Shown in pieces: positions 37,492 through 46,481 of a DNA stretch of 64,000 bases. Position 1 is the stretch's first letter; the number at the start of each line of letters is the position of its first letter. Location of the stretch: positions 31,476-95,475 of the forward strand of contig UQXC01000002.1 in the NCBI GenBank assembly GCA_900544995.1, in the 5' to 3' direction. The notes beneath the pieces are model-generated. The model was not told where the DNA came from and did not search any database. It saw only the letters and a program-made list of their open reading frames with translations. Position numbers and translations under genes: made by a program. The stretch is from an uncultured Collinsella sp. (GTDB lineage Bacteria > Actinomycetota > Coriobacteriia > Coriobacteriales > Coriobacteriaceae).

Positions 37492-38421
37492 CTAAGCAGC
37501 GAGATCTGATGCGTCCTGATAGGACGCCATAGGACGGGTAGCGCCCGCGACCGTGGTCACCAGATCGCGAACGCGGGAGAACGTGGCAGTGGCCACCTCG
37601 TTGGCACGGCTGTAGTCGACATCGCGCTCGTAGAGCGAAACGAGCGCACGGCCCATGCCGTAGGTGCCCGCGGCAGCAGTGAGCGCCTTGACGACAAACC
37701 CAATATGCGGCGTCTGCTTGACGAGTGCGCGGGTGACCGCGCGGATCACAAGACCGCCGGCAAGCACGCCCGCGACCTCGTAGCCGCGCTCAGGCTTAAT
37801 GCCGCGTCCAAAGACGGCAGCGAGCTCAAAGAGCATGCCCACCTGCGCCAGCGCCATAACGGGATAATCGGCGCCCGGCAAAAACACCAGTGCACCGGTC
37901 GCCATATTGGTAAGCGCGCACGAGGTGATGATACGATTGGCCGCCGCGATGCGCATGAAGGCAAAGTTCGCCGCAAAAGCCGTTTCCTTGTCGGTGCGAT
38001 CGAGAATCCAGCGGGCAAGCGTCTCGAGCAGATACGTCTTATCGGTTGCCGCTACCACGCCGAGCATGGGCGTGGACTCCTCGATAAACGGCACCTCCAC
38101 AGCAGACTCGGCAAGCACGCACACGGGCGCGCCGGCGATCACGAGCTCCTGCACGGCACTCTCCAAGCGGTCGGAACCACACGAGAGCACCAGCACCACA
38201 TCGGTATCGGTCTTTGGAGCAATTCGCTCCTCCCCCAGACGCTCGACGCGCACAATACCCGAGGTCGTCTGCGGCACAAAGGCGTCACGCACCGTCTCGG
38301 CAAGAAAGCGCGAGGCGGACGAATCCAGATAGACCGAGACGCGCACCGGCGTATCGGAATCCTTCTTAACGGACGCGCCCATCTTAAAAGCGCGGGTCAG
38401 CTTATCTACGGGAATTTTCAT
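37492..38421 (-). CDS. DUF697-like membrane-associated protein in the rod-shape operon
   Basis: A 309-residue protein of unknown function. Residues from about 170 on (VFLPGADYPVMALAQVGMLFELAAVFG, read in two parts, and GTYGMGRALVSLYERD) resemble the DUF697 (YcjF) module with two hydrophobic helices. The first 150 residues contain VVLVLSCGSDRLE and PVCVLAESAVEVPF, like a degenerate nucleotide-binding or GTPase-type sheet without a P-loop. It lies 18 bases after rodA. Assignment to DUF697 is by eye and moderate. Confidence 0.6.
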   Translation of the reverse strand: MKIPVDKLTRAFKMGASVKKDSDTPVRVSVYLDSSASRFLAETVRDAFVPQTTSGIVRVERLGEERIAPKTDTDVVLVLSCGSDRLESAVQELVIAGAPVCVLAESAVEVPFIEESTPMLGVVAATDKTYLLETLARWILDRTDKETAFAANFAFMRIAAANRIITSCALTNMATGALVFLPGADYPVMALAQVGMLFELAAVFGRGIKPERGYEVAGVLAGGLVIRAVTRALVKQTPHIGFVVKALTAAAGTYGMGRALVSLYERDVDYSRANEVATATFSRVRDLVTTVAGATRPMASYQDASDLAA

Positions 38422-38439
38422 AGCAAACCCCTCCAGCGG

Positions 38440-39666
38440 TTACGCGGCGCCCGAACGATGCCGCCATATGGATTGTACGATACCCACCGTCAGCAGCTGA
38501 ATCATCATCGAAGACGAACCGAAGCTAATAAACGGTAGCGGAATACCGGTAATCGGCATCATGCCAATGCACATGCCGATGTTTTCGAAGGTCTGGAACG
38601 CCCACATGCCAACGATGCCCACACACGATAGGCGCAAGAACAGCGACTCACACTTAAAGGCGACGCGAATCGTCGAAAAGATCAGCAGCACGTAGAGGCA
38701 TAGGAGCAAAAAGGAACCGCAAAAGCCAAAGGTCTCGGACAGGAAGGCGAAGACGAAGTCGGTGTGGAACTCAGGCAGAAAGCCGCCGGCTGACTGCGTC
38801 GCATGGCCCAAACCCTTACCAAAGAAGCCGCCCGAGCCAACGGCGATAAGCGACTGCTGCAGGTTGTAGGCATCGTCCGAATCGGCATTATCGGGGTCGA
38901 TAAAGACCGTCAGACGGTTCATCTGATACTGCTTGATGAGCACATCGTGGCCGAGCAGCGAATCAAAGACCGAATCGAGCGCCAGGACGAGGGCCACCAG
39001 GCCCACGAGCAGGGCCAGGGTCGACAGCACCCATTCGCGGCGTGCACCGCTCATGCAAATGACGATGGCGCCCGAAACCAGCACGACCAGGCCCGAGCCC
39101 AGGTCGCCCATGGCGACGACGGCCAAAAACGGAATGGACAGCATGCCGCAGAGCTTGACGTAGTCGCGAACGGTATCGATGCGACCGTTATACTGCGAGC
39201 CAAGCGTAGCAATAAAGAAGATGGTGATGAGCTTGGCAAGCTCAACCGGCTGGAATGTCAAGCCGATACCGGGAATCTTGATCCAGCCCGTCATGCCCAG
39301 ACCGCCCGTATAGGACAGACCCGGAATCTTGGGCGAGAAGATCACGATCAGGTCGATGACGAGCAACGCCGTCGAGAAATTGGAAATACCGCGCAGGTCG
39401 GTACGCCAGACCAGCACCGCCAGCACCGCCCCGATGCCAATTCCCAGAAGATGGCGTGAAAACGATGCATCGGCCTTAAACTGCGAAGCCGACCAGATAA
39501 TGATGGCACCGTAGGCGACGAGCGCCACAGTAGCCACGAGCACACCGATATGCACCTTTTGGCGAAACGTGCCGCGCGAGGCCGAAAGTTGCTTGTTGAC
39601 GCGGTCCAGGCTGCTGCGAGAGCCGGTCTTGGTTGAACGGAACAGATCCGCCGGAGAAAAATCCAT
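38440..39666 (-). CDS. rodA: Rod-shape SEDS glycosyltransferase RodA
   Basis: A polytopic peptidoglycan polymerase of 408 residues working with PBP2. SEDS features: KLITIFFIATLG after QPVELA, and the C-terminal TGIPLPFISFGSSSM. About ten membrane segments follow a cytoplasmic N-terminal stretch of about 45 residues. It is next to mrdA, which favours RodA over FtsW. Confidence 0.94.
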   Translation of the reverse strand: MDFSPADLFRSTKTGSRSSLDRVNKQLSASRGTFRQKVHIGVLVATVALVAYGAIIIWSASQFKADASFSRHLLGIGIGAVLAVLVWRTDLRGISNFSTALLVIDLIVIFSPKIPGLSYTGGLGMTGWIKIPGIGLTFQPVELAKLITIFFIATLGSQYNGRIDTVRDYVKLCGMLSIPFLAVVAMGDLGSGLVVLVSGAIVICMSGARREWVLSTLALLVGLVALVLALDSVFDSLLGHDVLIKQYQMNRLTVFIDPDNADSDDAYNLQQSLIAVGSGGFFGKGLGHATQSAGGFLPEFHTDFVFAFLSETFGFCGSFLLLCLYVLLIFSTIRVAFKCESLFLRLSCVGIVGMWAFQTFENIGMCIGMMPITGIPLPFISFGSSSMMIQLLTVGIVQSIWRHRSGAA

Positions 39667-39675
39667 CGCAACCTC

Positions 39676-41745
39676 CTATCGAACCGAAGAATCGCCCGAG
39701 GCCGAAGAGGTATCGGGCTCGTCATAAATCACGCCGAGCACGTCGCGCACGACATGCATCGCGGTATCTGAGCCGCCGCCGCCCTGCTCCAGGACAGTAG
39801 CGATAACATACTTGGGGTCATCGGCCGGTGCATAGGCGCAGAACCAAGCGTATTCGTCCTCGCCGCTTTTCTCGCCCGTGCCCGACTTGCCGTATACCTG
39901 CGGCGTCAGGGTGCCAAAGTGAGCCGCCAGGGACGTCGATGCCGTGTAAATCACGTCGTGCATGCCGTTGCGAACAAGAGCCAAATCCGAATCACTGTTG
40001 ATCTTGGCCTCCAGGCGCTTCTTCTTGCCCTTGCCGTTGTACTTATAGGCATCGCCGTCGCCATCGCGCGACACGGCAGACAAAAACACGTGGGGCACGT
40101 ACTGTTTGCCGCCGTTGGCAAGACCCATATAGGCGCACGCCATCTGCAGGGGCGTCACCAGGATGTCGCCCTGGCCGATGGCAATGTTAGTCATATCACC
40201 GGCATTCCACTTGCGGTCCTCGGCAGAGGCGTCGGTGAAGTACGACTCTTTCCACTCGGCATCGGGAATACGGCCCGCGCCCTCACTCGGCAGATCGATA
40301 CCGCAGGTCTTGCCTAGACCCCAGCGACGAAAGACCTCCTGCAGGCCCTCGGAATGTTTCTCGTCATAAAAGAACGCCTTGCCCATGTCGTAGAAGACGG
40401 GGTCGCACGAGTTGGCGATACCCGACTGCAGCGTCATGGTGCCGTGGCCGGAATGCAGCCAGCAGTACTTGCCCCACGACTTGCCCAGACCCGTCCAATA
40501 GCCCGTGCAGTTGGTCGTCTGCCCCGACGTGTAGGTTCCAAACTCAAGACCGGCCAGTGCCGAGAGCGGCTTGATGGTCGAAGCCGACATGTACTGTCCG
40601 CTAATGGCGCGGTTGAGCAGCGGGTGCGAACCCTTGTCATCATTGAGCTCGGTCCACACGTCATTTGAGACGCCGCCGATAAAGACGGACGGATCGAACT
40701 TGGGCTCGCTCGCCATGCCCAGGATCTCGCCATTGTTGGGATCGAGACACACCACAGCGCCGTTGCCGGCATTGCTGTAGCCAGTGGTCTTGGCAAGCTC
40801 GATAGCGCTCGCCAGTGCCGTCTCGCAGGCCTGTTGGATCTTAAGGTCGAGCGTGAGCTTAATGTCGGAGCCGGCCTTCGCGGGCACGGCGCCGGCCTGA
40901 CCGGTCACATTGCCCGAGGCATCGACCTTGACGGTCTGCTCGCCACGAATACCCTGCAGCAGGTTTTCGTAGTAGCTCTCAACGCCCGCCTGGCCCACGA
41001 TATCGCCCGACTGGTACGTAATCTTGCCAGCAGAAGCATCATCATCGCCAGAGGTTTTCTTATTCTGAGCCTCGAGCTGCTCGGAGGTAATGGTGCCGGT
41101 ATAGCCCAAGATATGGCATGCCGTCTCGCCATATGGATACTGGCGCTCGGTACGCTCGGCAATCTTGACGCCCGGGAACTCGCCGGCATGCTCCTGAATA
41201 TAGGCAACCGTGGAACGACGGACGTCCGTCGCGATGGTATGCAGGCTCTGAGCGCCCTCTGTATTGTCCTGAATATTGCGAAGGACCGCCACGTAAGGCA
41301 TTCCAAGCACGTTGGCAAGATGGCGAACCAGAACCTCATCCTCGGCAAGGTCGCGGTAGGCCACGACAGCAAGTGAGGGACGGTTCTGGACAAGCGCCAC
41401 GCCGTTGCGGTCGAGGATGCGGCCGCGCACGGCGGGTGTGGTAACGGTGCGAGTCTGATTACTATTGGCCTGCTTCTCGTAATAGTCCGACGAGACCATC
41501 TGCATGCCCCACAGCTTGACGGCAAGCGCCGCAAACATCGCGCCTACACCCGTGGTGAGGATGGAAAAGCGGCCCTTAAAGGCGGTCGCCGCGGTATTGC
41601 CCTCGCCCTCGGTGGCGCGCGGGGCCGTTCCATGCTGCGTATCGTAGGTAAAACGGGAATCGCCACGACGCATGATGACCAGCGCGACCACGATGGCCAC
41701 AACCAGCACGATACCGGCGATAATAACCGTCAACTGGGAAGACAT
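39676..41745 (-). CDS. mrdA: Penicillin-binding protein 2, class B transpeptidase
   Basis: Crosslinks lateral-wall peptidoglycan as the RodA partner, 689 residues. Pedestal begins TPAVRGRILDRNGVALVQN. The transpeptidase has SASTIKPLSA (SxxK), NSCDPVFYDMG (SxD-type second motif) and YGKSGTGEKS (KSGT where KTGT is commoner). Two hydrophobic segments precede the pedestal, at about residues 6-25 and 62-80, joined by a charged linker; most PBP2 proteins have one. Confidence 0.92.
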   Translation of the reverse strand: MSSQLTVIIAGIVLVVAIVVALVIMRRGDSRFTYDTQHGTAPRATEGEGNTAATAFKGRFSILTTGVGAMFAALAVKLWGMQMVSSDYYEKQANSNQTRTVTTPAVRGRILDRNGVALVQNRPSLAVVAYRDLAEDEVLVRHLANVLGMPYVAVLRNIQDNTEGAQSLHTIATDVRRSTVAYIQEHAGEFPGVKIAERTERQYPYGETACHILGYTGTITSEQLEAQNKKTSGDDDASAGKITYQSGDIVGQAGVESYYENLLQGIRGEQTVKVDASGNVTGQAGAVPAKAGSDIKLTLDLKIQQACETALASAIELAKTTGYSNAGNGAVVCLDPNNGEILGMASEPKFDPSVFIGGVSNDVWTELNDDKGSHPLLNRAISGQYMSASTIKPLSALAGLEFGTYTSGQTTNCTGYWTGLGKSWGKYCWLHSGHGTMTLQSGIANSCDPVFYDMGKAFFYDEKHSEGLQEVFRRWGLGKTCGIDLPSEGAGRIPDAEWKESYFTDASAEDRKWNAGDMTNIAIGQGDILVTPLQMACAYMGLANGGKQYVPHVFLSAVSRDGDGDAYKYNGKGKKKRLEAKINSDSDLALVRNGMHDVIYTASTSLAAHFGTLTPQVYGKSGTGEKSGEDEYAWFCAYAPADDPKYVIATVLEQGGGGSDTAMHVVRDVLGVIYDEPDTSSASGDSSVR

Positions 41746-41758
41746 CTACGGGCCTCCC

Positions 41759-42331
41759 CTATTTGAGCTTGCGGGTCTTGGGCTTAAAGCGCATACCCGT
41801 CTGGCGTCCGCCACGTGCGGAGAATCCATAGCCGGACTGCGGCACGACGCCGGACATCAAAAACGGAATGGCAACCAAACCCGTCAGGATCGAGGACGGC
41901 AGCGCATGGCCGAAGATCGCCACGACAAAGCTCGTCTCCAAACCCATAAACAGCAAGACGATGCTGTAGATCACATTAATGACGAGCGCGAAGGCGCCCA
42001 CAGTGATGCCGCGCGCACTCGGAGTACCGCCCGTCTGACCGACGGCGCTGTGCACCAGGGCAAAAGAACCCACGGTCAGCAGGAGCGACATAACGCCCAC
42101 CGGCACGGCAGCAGACAGGTCATAGAACAAGCCGCTGCAAAAACCGCACACGACGACACGGGTCGGGTCGCCCGAGAACACGCTTAGGCACACCAGGATA
42201 ATCATGAAGTTGACGCGACCGCCCGCAATGGAGATCTGCGGTGCCAGGCCTGCCTGCAGCAGCACGCACACGATGGCAGCGATCACAAACGTGCGGGAGC
42301 TCATCCCCTGCTCGTGTAGATCCATGGACAT
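41759..42331 (-). CDS. mreD: Rod shape-determining protein MreD
   Basis: A 190-residue membrane protein with about five hydrophobic helices (VIAAIVCVLLQAGLAPQISI, VNFMIILVCLSVFSG, and others), the MreD pattern. The gene place between mreC and mrdA confirms it. A second ATG two codons in is better spaced from AGGGG, so the start could be 42325. Confidence 0.85.
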   Translation of the reverse strand: MSMDLHEQGMSSRTFVIAAIVCVLLQAGLAPQISIAGGRVNFMIILVCLSVFSGDPTRVVVCGFCSGLFYDLSAAVPVGVMSLLLTVGSFALVHSAVGQTGGTPSARGITVGAFALVINVIYSIVLLFMGLETSFVVAIFGHALPSSILTGLVAIPFLMSGVVPQSGYGFSARGGRQTGMRFKPKTRKLK

Positions 42332-42336
42332 GCCCC

Positions 42337-43335
42337 CTATTCGCTCGAGCCGGAATCGGTCGTCTCGGACGTGTCGGAACTGTCATCCGAGCTCTCGTCC
42401 TTCGTCTTGGTCGCAGCATCGCGCGACGTTCCCTGCGGCGTGCTGTTGGCCGTGTTCACGTCCTCATCCGAGGCCGACTGTTCGTCGGTCAGCGAGGTAA
42501 TGACCAGCACTTCCTCGTTGTTCTCGGCCGTGGTCTGAGCGCGCACCACAATGGTGTAGTACACGTCGTTTGCCGATTTCTCAACCGACGAGACGGTGCC
42601 GAGCGGTAGACCCTTGGGGAACACACCGCCAATGCCCGAGGTTACGATGATGTCGCCAACCTTAACGTCGGAGTCGACGCTCACGTACTCAAGACGCAGC
42701 GTGCCGTCAGCCTGACCCTGCAGCATGCCCTGAGCGCGTGTGTCCTGCACCATAGCGGACACGCCGGAGTTCTCGTCGCCAATCAGGCGCACGGTCGACG
42801 TTTTGGCCGAAACCTCGATGATCTGACCGATAACACCGGCAGAACTCGTCACGGGCATGTTGATGGTAAGGCCGTCGGCAGAGCCCTTGTCGATGGTAAC
42901 GGTCGAGGTCCAGGCATCGCCGGAGGCACCAACGATACGAGCTGCGGTCGATTTGAGGTTGTAGGTCGACTGCAGGCCGACCAGCCCCTCCAGACGCTCG
43001 GCGGTCTTTTGAGCCTCGGAGAGCTCAGCAACCTTAGAGGTCAGTTCCTCGTTTTGCTTCTTAAGCTCGTCAAGCGTGTCCTGCGACGCAGTAAGGTTAG
43101 AGAACACGTTGCCGATGGCATTGAAGGGAGCCGCCACGGCCGAGCCCACAAAGCGCACCGGCGAGGTAATCGTCGTTACGCCCGAACGCACGGCATGAAT
43201 CGGCCCGGCCTCACCCTCACGAATATAAAACGTGAGCAGCAACACCGAAATCAGGCTGAAAACAATCAACGGGCGCATACCCGTTGATTGTCGCTTGGTA
43301 TTCAGATTTGTGGAGAAACCCGAAGATCGTGCCAA
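42337..43335 (-). CDS. mreC: Rod shape-determining protein MreC
   Basis: A 332-residue protein with a single N-terminal membrane segment (LIVFSLISVLLLTFYI), a coiled coil (about residues 80-115), and the two-barrel MreC domain: RIVGASGDAWTSTVTIDKGS and GMPVTS-like NMPVTSSAGVIGQI. The C-terminal 50 residues are rich in Asp, Ser, Thr and Glu. Organises PBP2-RodA activity. Confidence 0.93.
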   Translation of the reverse strand: MARSSGFSTNLNTKRQSTGMRPLIVFSLISVLLLTFYIREGEAGPIHAVRSGVTTITSPVRFVGSAVAAPFNAIGNVFSNLTASQDTLDELKKQNEELTSKVAELSEAQKTAERLEGLVGLQSTYNLKSTAARIVGASGDAWTSTVTIDKGSADGLTINMPVTSSAGVIGQIIEVSAKTSTVRLIGDENSGVSAMVQDTRAQGMLQGQADGTLRLEYVSVDSDVKVGDIIVTSGIGGVFPKGLPLGTVSSVEKSANDVYYTIVVRAQTTAENNEEVLVITSLTDEQSASDEDVNTANSTPQGTSRDAATKTKDESSDDSSDTSETTDSGSSE

Positions 43336-43356
43336 ATGGAATCCACCTTTTGGAAA

Positions 43357-44400
43357 TTAAGCATTGGTCTGGACGAAGCCGCCATCAAACGCATTGGCCT
43401 CGAGCACGCGGGCACAGCCGTTAACGACGTTATCGAGTGCCGTGGGGCTGACGTTGACCGAAACGCCGGTCTCATCACGCAGGCGCACGTCGAGACCGCG
43501 CAGCAGCGCGCCGCCACCGGTCAGCAATATGCCATAGTACATAAGGTCCGAGGCAAGATCGGGAGGCGTAGCGTCGAGCGCGTCCTTGACGGCCTTGGCC
43601 ATCTCGTCGAGCGGCTTGTTGAGCGCGCGACGAATCTCCTCGCTCTCGATGCGCACGGTCTTAGGCAGACCGGTGATCACGTCGCGGCCGTTGACCTCGA
43701 CGTCGAGCTCGTCCTTGAGCGGCACGGCGGAGCCGACCTTGATCTTGATGTCCTCTGCCGTACGCTCTCCGATGGCCAGGTTGTAGGCATCGCGAACGTG
43801 CGTGAGGATAGCCTGGTCGAACTCGTCGCCGGCAATACGGATGGACTGCGAGACGACGATGCCGCCCATGGCGATAACGGCAACCTCGGTGGTACCGCCG
43901 CCGATATCGATGACCATGGAGCCGGTGGGTTCCTCGACGGGCAGGTCGGCGCCGATAGCGGCAGCCATGGGCTCCTCGATCAGGTAGGCCTGACGAGCGC
44001 CAGCCTGGATCGTGGCCTCAAAGACGGCACGCTTCTCGACCGACGTGACGCCGGAGGGGACGCAGACGACAACGCGCGGACGCGGGGTCCACGGATAGCG
44101 CTTCTCGGAAGCCTTGTCGATAAAGTAGCGGAGCATGGCCTCGGTAACATCGAAGTCGGCGATGACGCCGTCCTTCAGAGGACGAACGGCCACGATGTTG
44201 CCGGGCGTACGGCCGAGCATGCGCTTTGCCTCGATACCGACCGCCAGGATGCGCTCGTCGTTCTTGTCGATGGCGACAACAGAGGGCTCGCGGATGACGA
44301 TGCCCTTGCCGCGCACGGAGACAAGCGTATTTGCGGTGCCGAGGTCGATCGCAAGATCGCCCGCATAGCTACCGAAGAACATATCCATCAAAGAAAACAA
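43357..44400 (-). CDS. mreB: Actin-like rod-shape protein MreB
   Basis: A 347-residue actin homologue. The blocks are LAIDLGTANTLVSVRGKG, IVAVRPLKDGVIADFDVTE, CVPSGVTSVEKRAV and VIDIGGGTTEVAVI. TTG at 44400 is the likely start, five bases from AGGAG; an ATG four codons in has a poorer site. First of the mreB-mreC-mreD-mrdA-rodA group. Confidence 0.95.
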   Translation of the reverse strand: MFSLMDMFFGSYAGDLAIDLGTANTLVSVRGKGIVIREPSVVAIDKNDERILAVGIEAKRMLGRTPGNIVAVRPLKDGVIADFDVTEAMLRYFIDKASEKRYPWTPRPRVVVCVPSGVTSVEKRAVFEATIQAGARQAYLIEEPMAAAIGADLPVEEPTGSMVIDIGGGTTEVAVIAMGGIVVSQSIRIAGDEFDQAILTHVRDAYNLAIGERTAEDIKIKVGSAVPLKDELDVEVNGRDVITGLPKTVRIESEEIRRALNKPLDEMAKAVKDALDATPPDLASDLMYYGILLTGGGALLRGLDVRLRDETGVSVNVSPTALDNVVNGCARVLEANAFDGGFVQTNA

Positions 44401-44460
44401 CGCAACTCCTGATGTGTTGGATGATTGCTGGAAAACTACTAGCTCATGATACTAGCGCAA

Positions 44461-44495
44461 GCCCGGCACCTCACTTGCGGTGAAGCACCGGGCAA
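44461..44495 (-). terminator. Hairpin between the TPR gene and mreB
   Basis: GCCCGGTGC and GTGCCGGGC pair with extra internal pairing (TTCACCGCAAGTGA), followed on the minus strand by TTGCGCTAG. The T-tract is poor, so this may be a weak terminator. Confidence 0.5.
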
Positions 44496-44515
44496 AGCTA
44501 AATCCCATAAGGTCA

Positions 44516-45820
44516 CTACTGGTTGTCAGCAGCCGAGAAATCCATATCGAGCGAGGAAACGGCCCAGCCGATATGGTTGTCGGAGCGCACGAATTTGACG
44601 GTGTACTCCTGCTCGCCGCCCTTGGACAGTGAAGCCTTAACCTTGGCGGTCGTCTCGGTCATGGACTGATCCATGCCCTCGACGGACACGGTGGCACCCT
44701 GCGGAATCGAGGAGATGATCATCGACTTAGCGTCCTCGGACAGGCTCGAGGCCAGGCAAGACTCGGCCTTTGCAGTGTCACCGTCGCCGGCAGCTTGGAA
44801 CAGATCGGTAACGACAGACTCCTGAGACGGGAAGCCAAAGCCGCGCGTGTAGGCAAAGCCCAGACCGCCCGCAGCGATCAAAATGAGCAGAAGCAGCACG
44901 ATGAAGACTTTGAGACCCGTGTGGCGATGGCGACGACGGACCTTGGCCTGCTTACGATCCTGACGGTCCTGCTGGACCATCTCGGACTCGGACAGCGTAA
45001 AGAAGCCGGTGTCCGAGGGATCGGGCATAAACTGACCGGTCGCGCCCGTAGGATCGAGCGGATCGACGGAAGGAGCGTCCATCGCGGGCGCCGGAGCCGT
45101 GGTCATAGCCGTCTGGGCAGACAGCGCGGCAAGCGAATCGTGCACGCGGGCAAGCTCATCGGCCTGCTCGGAGGTGAGCTGGTAGATGCCATCGGCAGTA
45201 GCGGCGTTAAAGGCGTCGAGTGCGTCGGAGGGACGGCCGGCGGCAGAAAGCGCCTGACCCATGCCGGCGTTGAGCGCACGCGTGTCGTCACGGGGACCGG
45301 CAAAGTCGATAGCCGTGCGGTAGGTCTCCACGGCATCCGCCGGACGGCCGAGCTTAATGAAGCAACGACCGAGCTCGCCGAGTGCGGCGGCAGGAGCCGG
45401 ATTGGCGCCGTCGATGGCGGCCTGACGGAAGGCAGTACCCGCATTGGCATAGTCGCCCGACTGGAACAGCGCGTTACCCAGGCCCAGATAGGCCTTGAAC
45501 GGCGTGGCATAGGAAGCATCCTGCGTAGCAGCAGAGAACGCCTGAGCGGCCGTCGTGTAGTCGCCCACGGCGGCGAGCGCCTTTCCGCGGTTGGTGAGCA
45601 GTGCGCCGCGCTTGCCGTAGGTACCGTCGTTGAGGGCGGCGGCATAGGCCTCGGCGGCCTCGGCATACATGCCGAGGTGCATCAAGGCGTTACCACGAAG
45701 GTGATCGGCCTCGCCCATAATCTCATCGGGAGTCTTTGCCGCCCCAAGCATCTGGGCTGCAGCGGAAAAATCACCCGCGCGGTAAGCGGCGCGGCCCTGT
45801 TGGATCAGCTGGCTATTCAA
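44516..45820 (-). CDS. Membrane TPR protein
   Basis: A 434-residue protein of unknown specific role. About six tetratricopeptide-like repeats fill residues 1-225 (for example AEAAEAYAAAL, GDYTTAAQAFSAAT, GDYANAGTAFRQAA, GRPADAVETYRTAI, GRPSDALDAFNAAT). A basic stretch and one membrane helix (VFIVLLLLILIAAGGLGFAY) follow at about 300, then an exported domain of about 110 residues. The TPR part should be cytoplasmic and act as a protein-binding scaffold. It lies between a cyclophilin gene and mreB. Confidence 0.8.
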   Translation of the reverse strand: MNSQLIQQGRAAYRAGDFSAAAQMLGAAKTPDEIMGEADHLRGNALMHLGMYAEAAEAYAAALNDGTYGKRGALLTNRGKALAAVGDYTTAAQAFSAATQDASYATPFKAYLGLGNALFQSGDYANAGTAFRQAAIDGANPAPAAALGELGRCFIKLGRPADAVETYRTAIDFAGPRDDTRALNAGMGQALSAAGRPSDALDAFNAATADGIYQLTSEQADELARVHDSLAALSAQTAMTTAPAPAMDAPSVDPLDPTGATGQFMPDPSDTGFFTLSESEMVQQDRQDRKQAKVRRRHRHTGLKVFIVLLLLILIAAGGLGFAYTRGFGFPSQESVVTDLFQAAGDGDTAKAESCLASSLSEDAKSMIISSIPQGATVSVEGMDQSMTETTAKVKASLSKGGEQEYTVKFVRSDNHIGWAVSSLDMDFSAADNQ

Positions 45821-45831
45821 GGAAGTCCCCT

Positions 45832-46374
45832 TTACTCGTGAACGATCTCGACATGGACGATCTCGTCGCCGGCACGCAGCTGCGAAATCACATCGAGACC
45901 CTCGACCGTGGTGCCAAAGACGGTGTAACCGGAATCGAGGTTATGCTGGGCACCCAAGCAGAAGTAGAACTGCGAACCCGCGGAATCGGGATCCATGGAG
46001 CGTGCCATGGCAAGGGCGCCATCGACATGGCTGTTGCGCGGATTGGTGGCAAACTCGCCCTTGATGCAGTAGCCGGGGCCACCGGTACCGGGCATTCCGT
46101 CGGGGCCCTCAAGACCGGCAGCGACGTCGGCGCCGGACATATCGCGGGTATTGGGGTCACCGCCCTGAATGACAAAGCCGGGCACATAGCGATGGAACTT
46201 AAGGCCATCATAGAAACCCATCGTGGAAAGCTCGCAGAAGTTCGCGACATGAATGGGAGCGCCCTCGCCGTCAAACTTGACCTTGATGGTACCCTTCGAC
46301 GTCTCGATAACGGCGCACTCGTCGCCGGCAAGCTGATACTCGGGCGTGTAGAGCTCTTTCTTAAAACCAAACAT
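45832..46374 (-). CDS. Cyclophilin-type peptidyl-prolyl cis-trans isomerase
   Basis: A 180-residue cytoplasmic PPIase; no signal peptide. The cyclophilin core is clear: FYDGLKFHRYVPGFVIQGGDP, GALAMARSMDPDSAGSQFYFC and GYTVFGTTVEGLDVI. These contain the usual catalytic Arg and the Gln/Phe residues. Co-transcribed with the TPR gene 12 bases away. Confidence 0.93.
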   Translation of the reverse strand: MFGFKKELYTPEYQLAGDECAVIETSKGTIKVKFDGEGAPIHVANFCELSTMGFYDGLKFHRYVPGFVIQGGDPNTRDMSGADVAAGLEGPDGMPGTGGPGYCIKGEFATNPRNSHVDGALAMARSMDPDSAGSQFYFCLGAQHNLDSGYTVFGTTVEGLDVISQLRAGDEIVHVEIVHE

Positions 46375-46413
46375 GTGGTTCCTTCCTCGTGCGTTTAAAG
46401 CATATTTGTACGA

Positions 46414-46443
46414 ATTGTAGCAATAAGCATGCGCTTACATCAA
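46414..46443 (-). promoter_or_regulatory. Promoter of the cyclophilin-TPR transcript
   Basis: Minus strand TTGATG (46443-46438), 18 bases, TACAAT (46419-46414). The remaining intergenic DNA up to 46481 shows nothing else. Confidence 0.6.
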
Positions 46444-46481
46444 TTGCGCACGTAGGTTATGCCGACTATGGCGAACTAATT

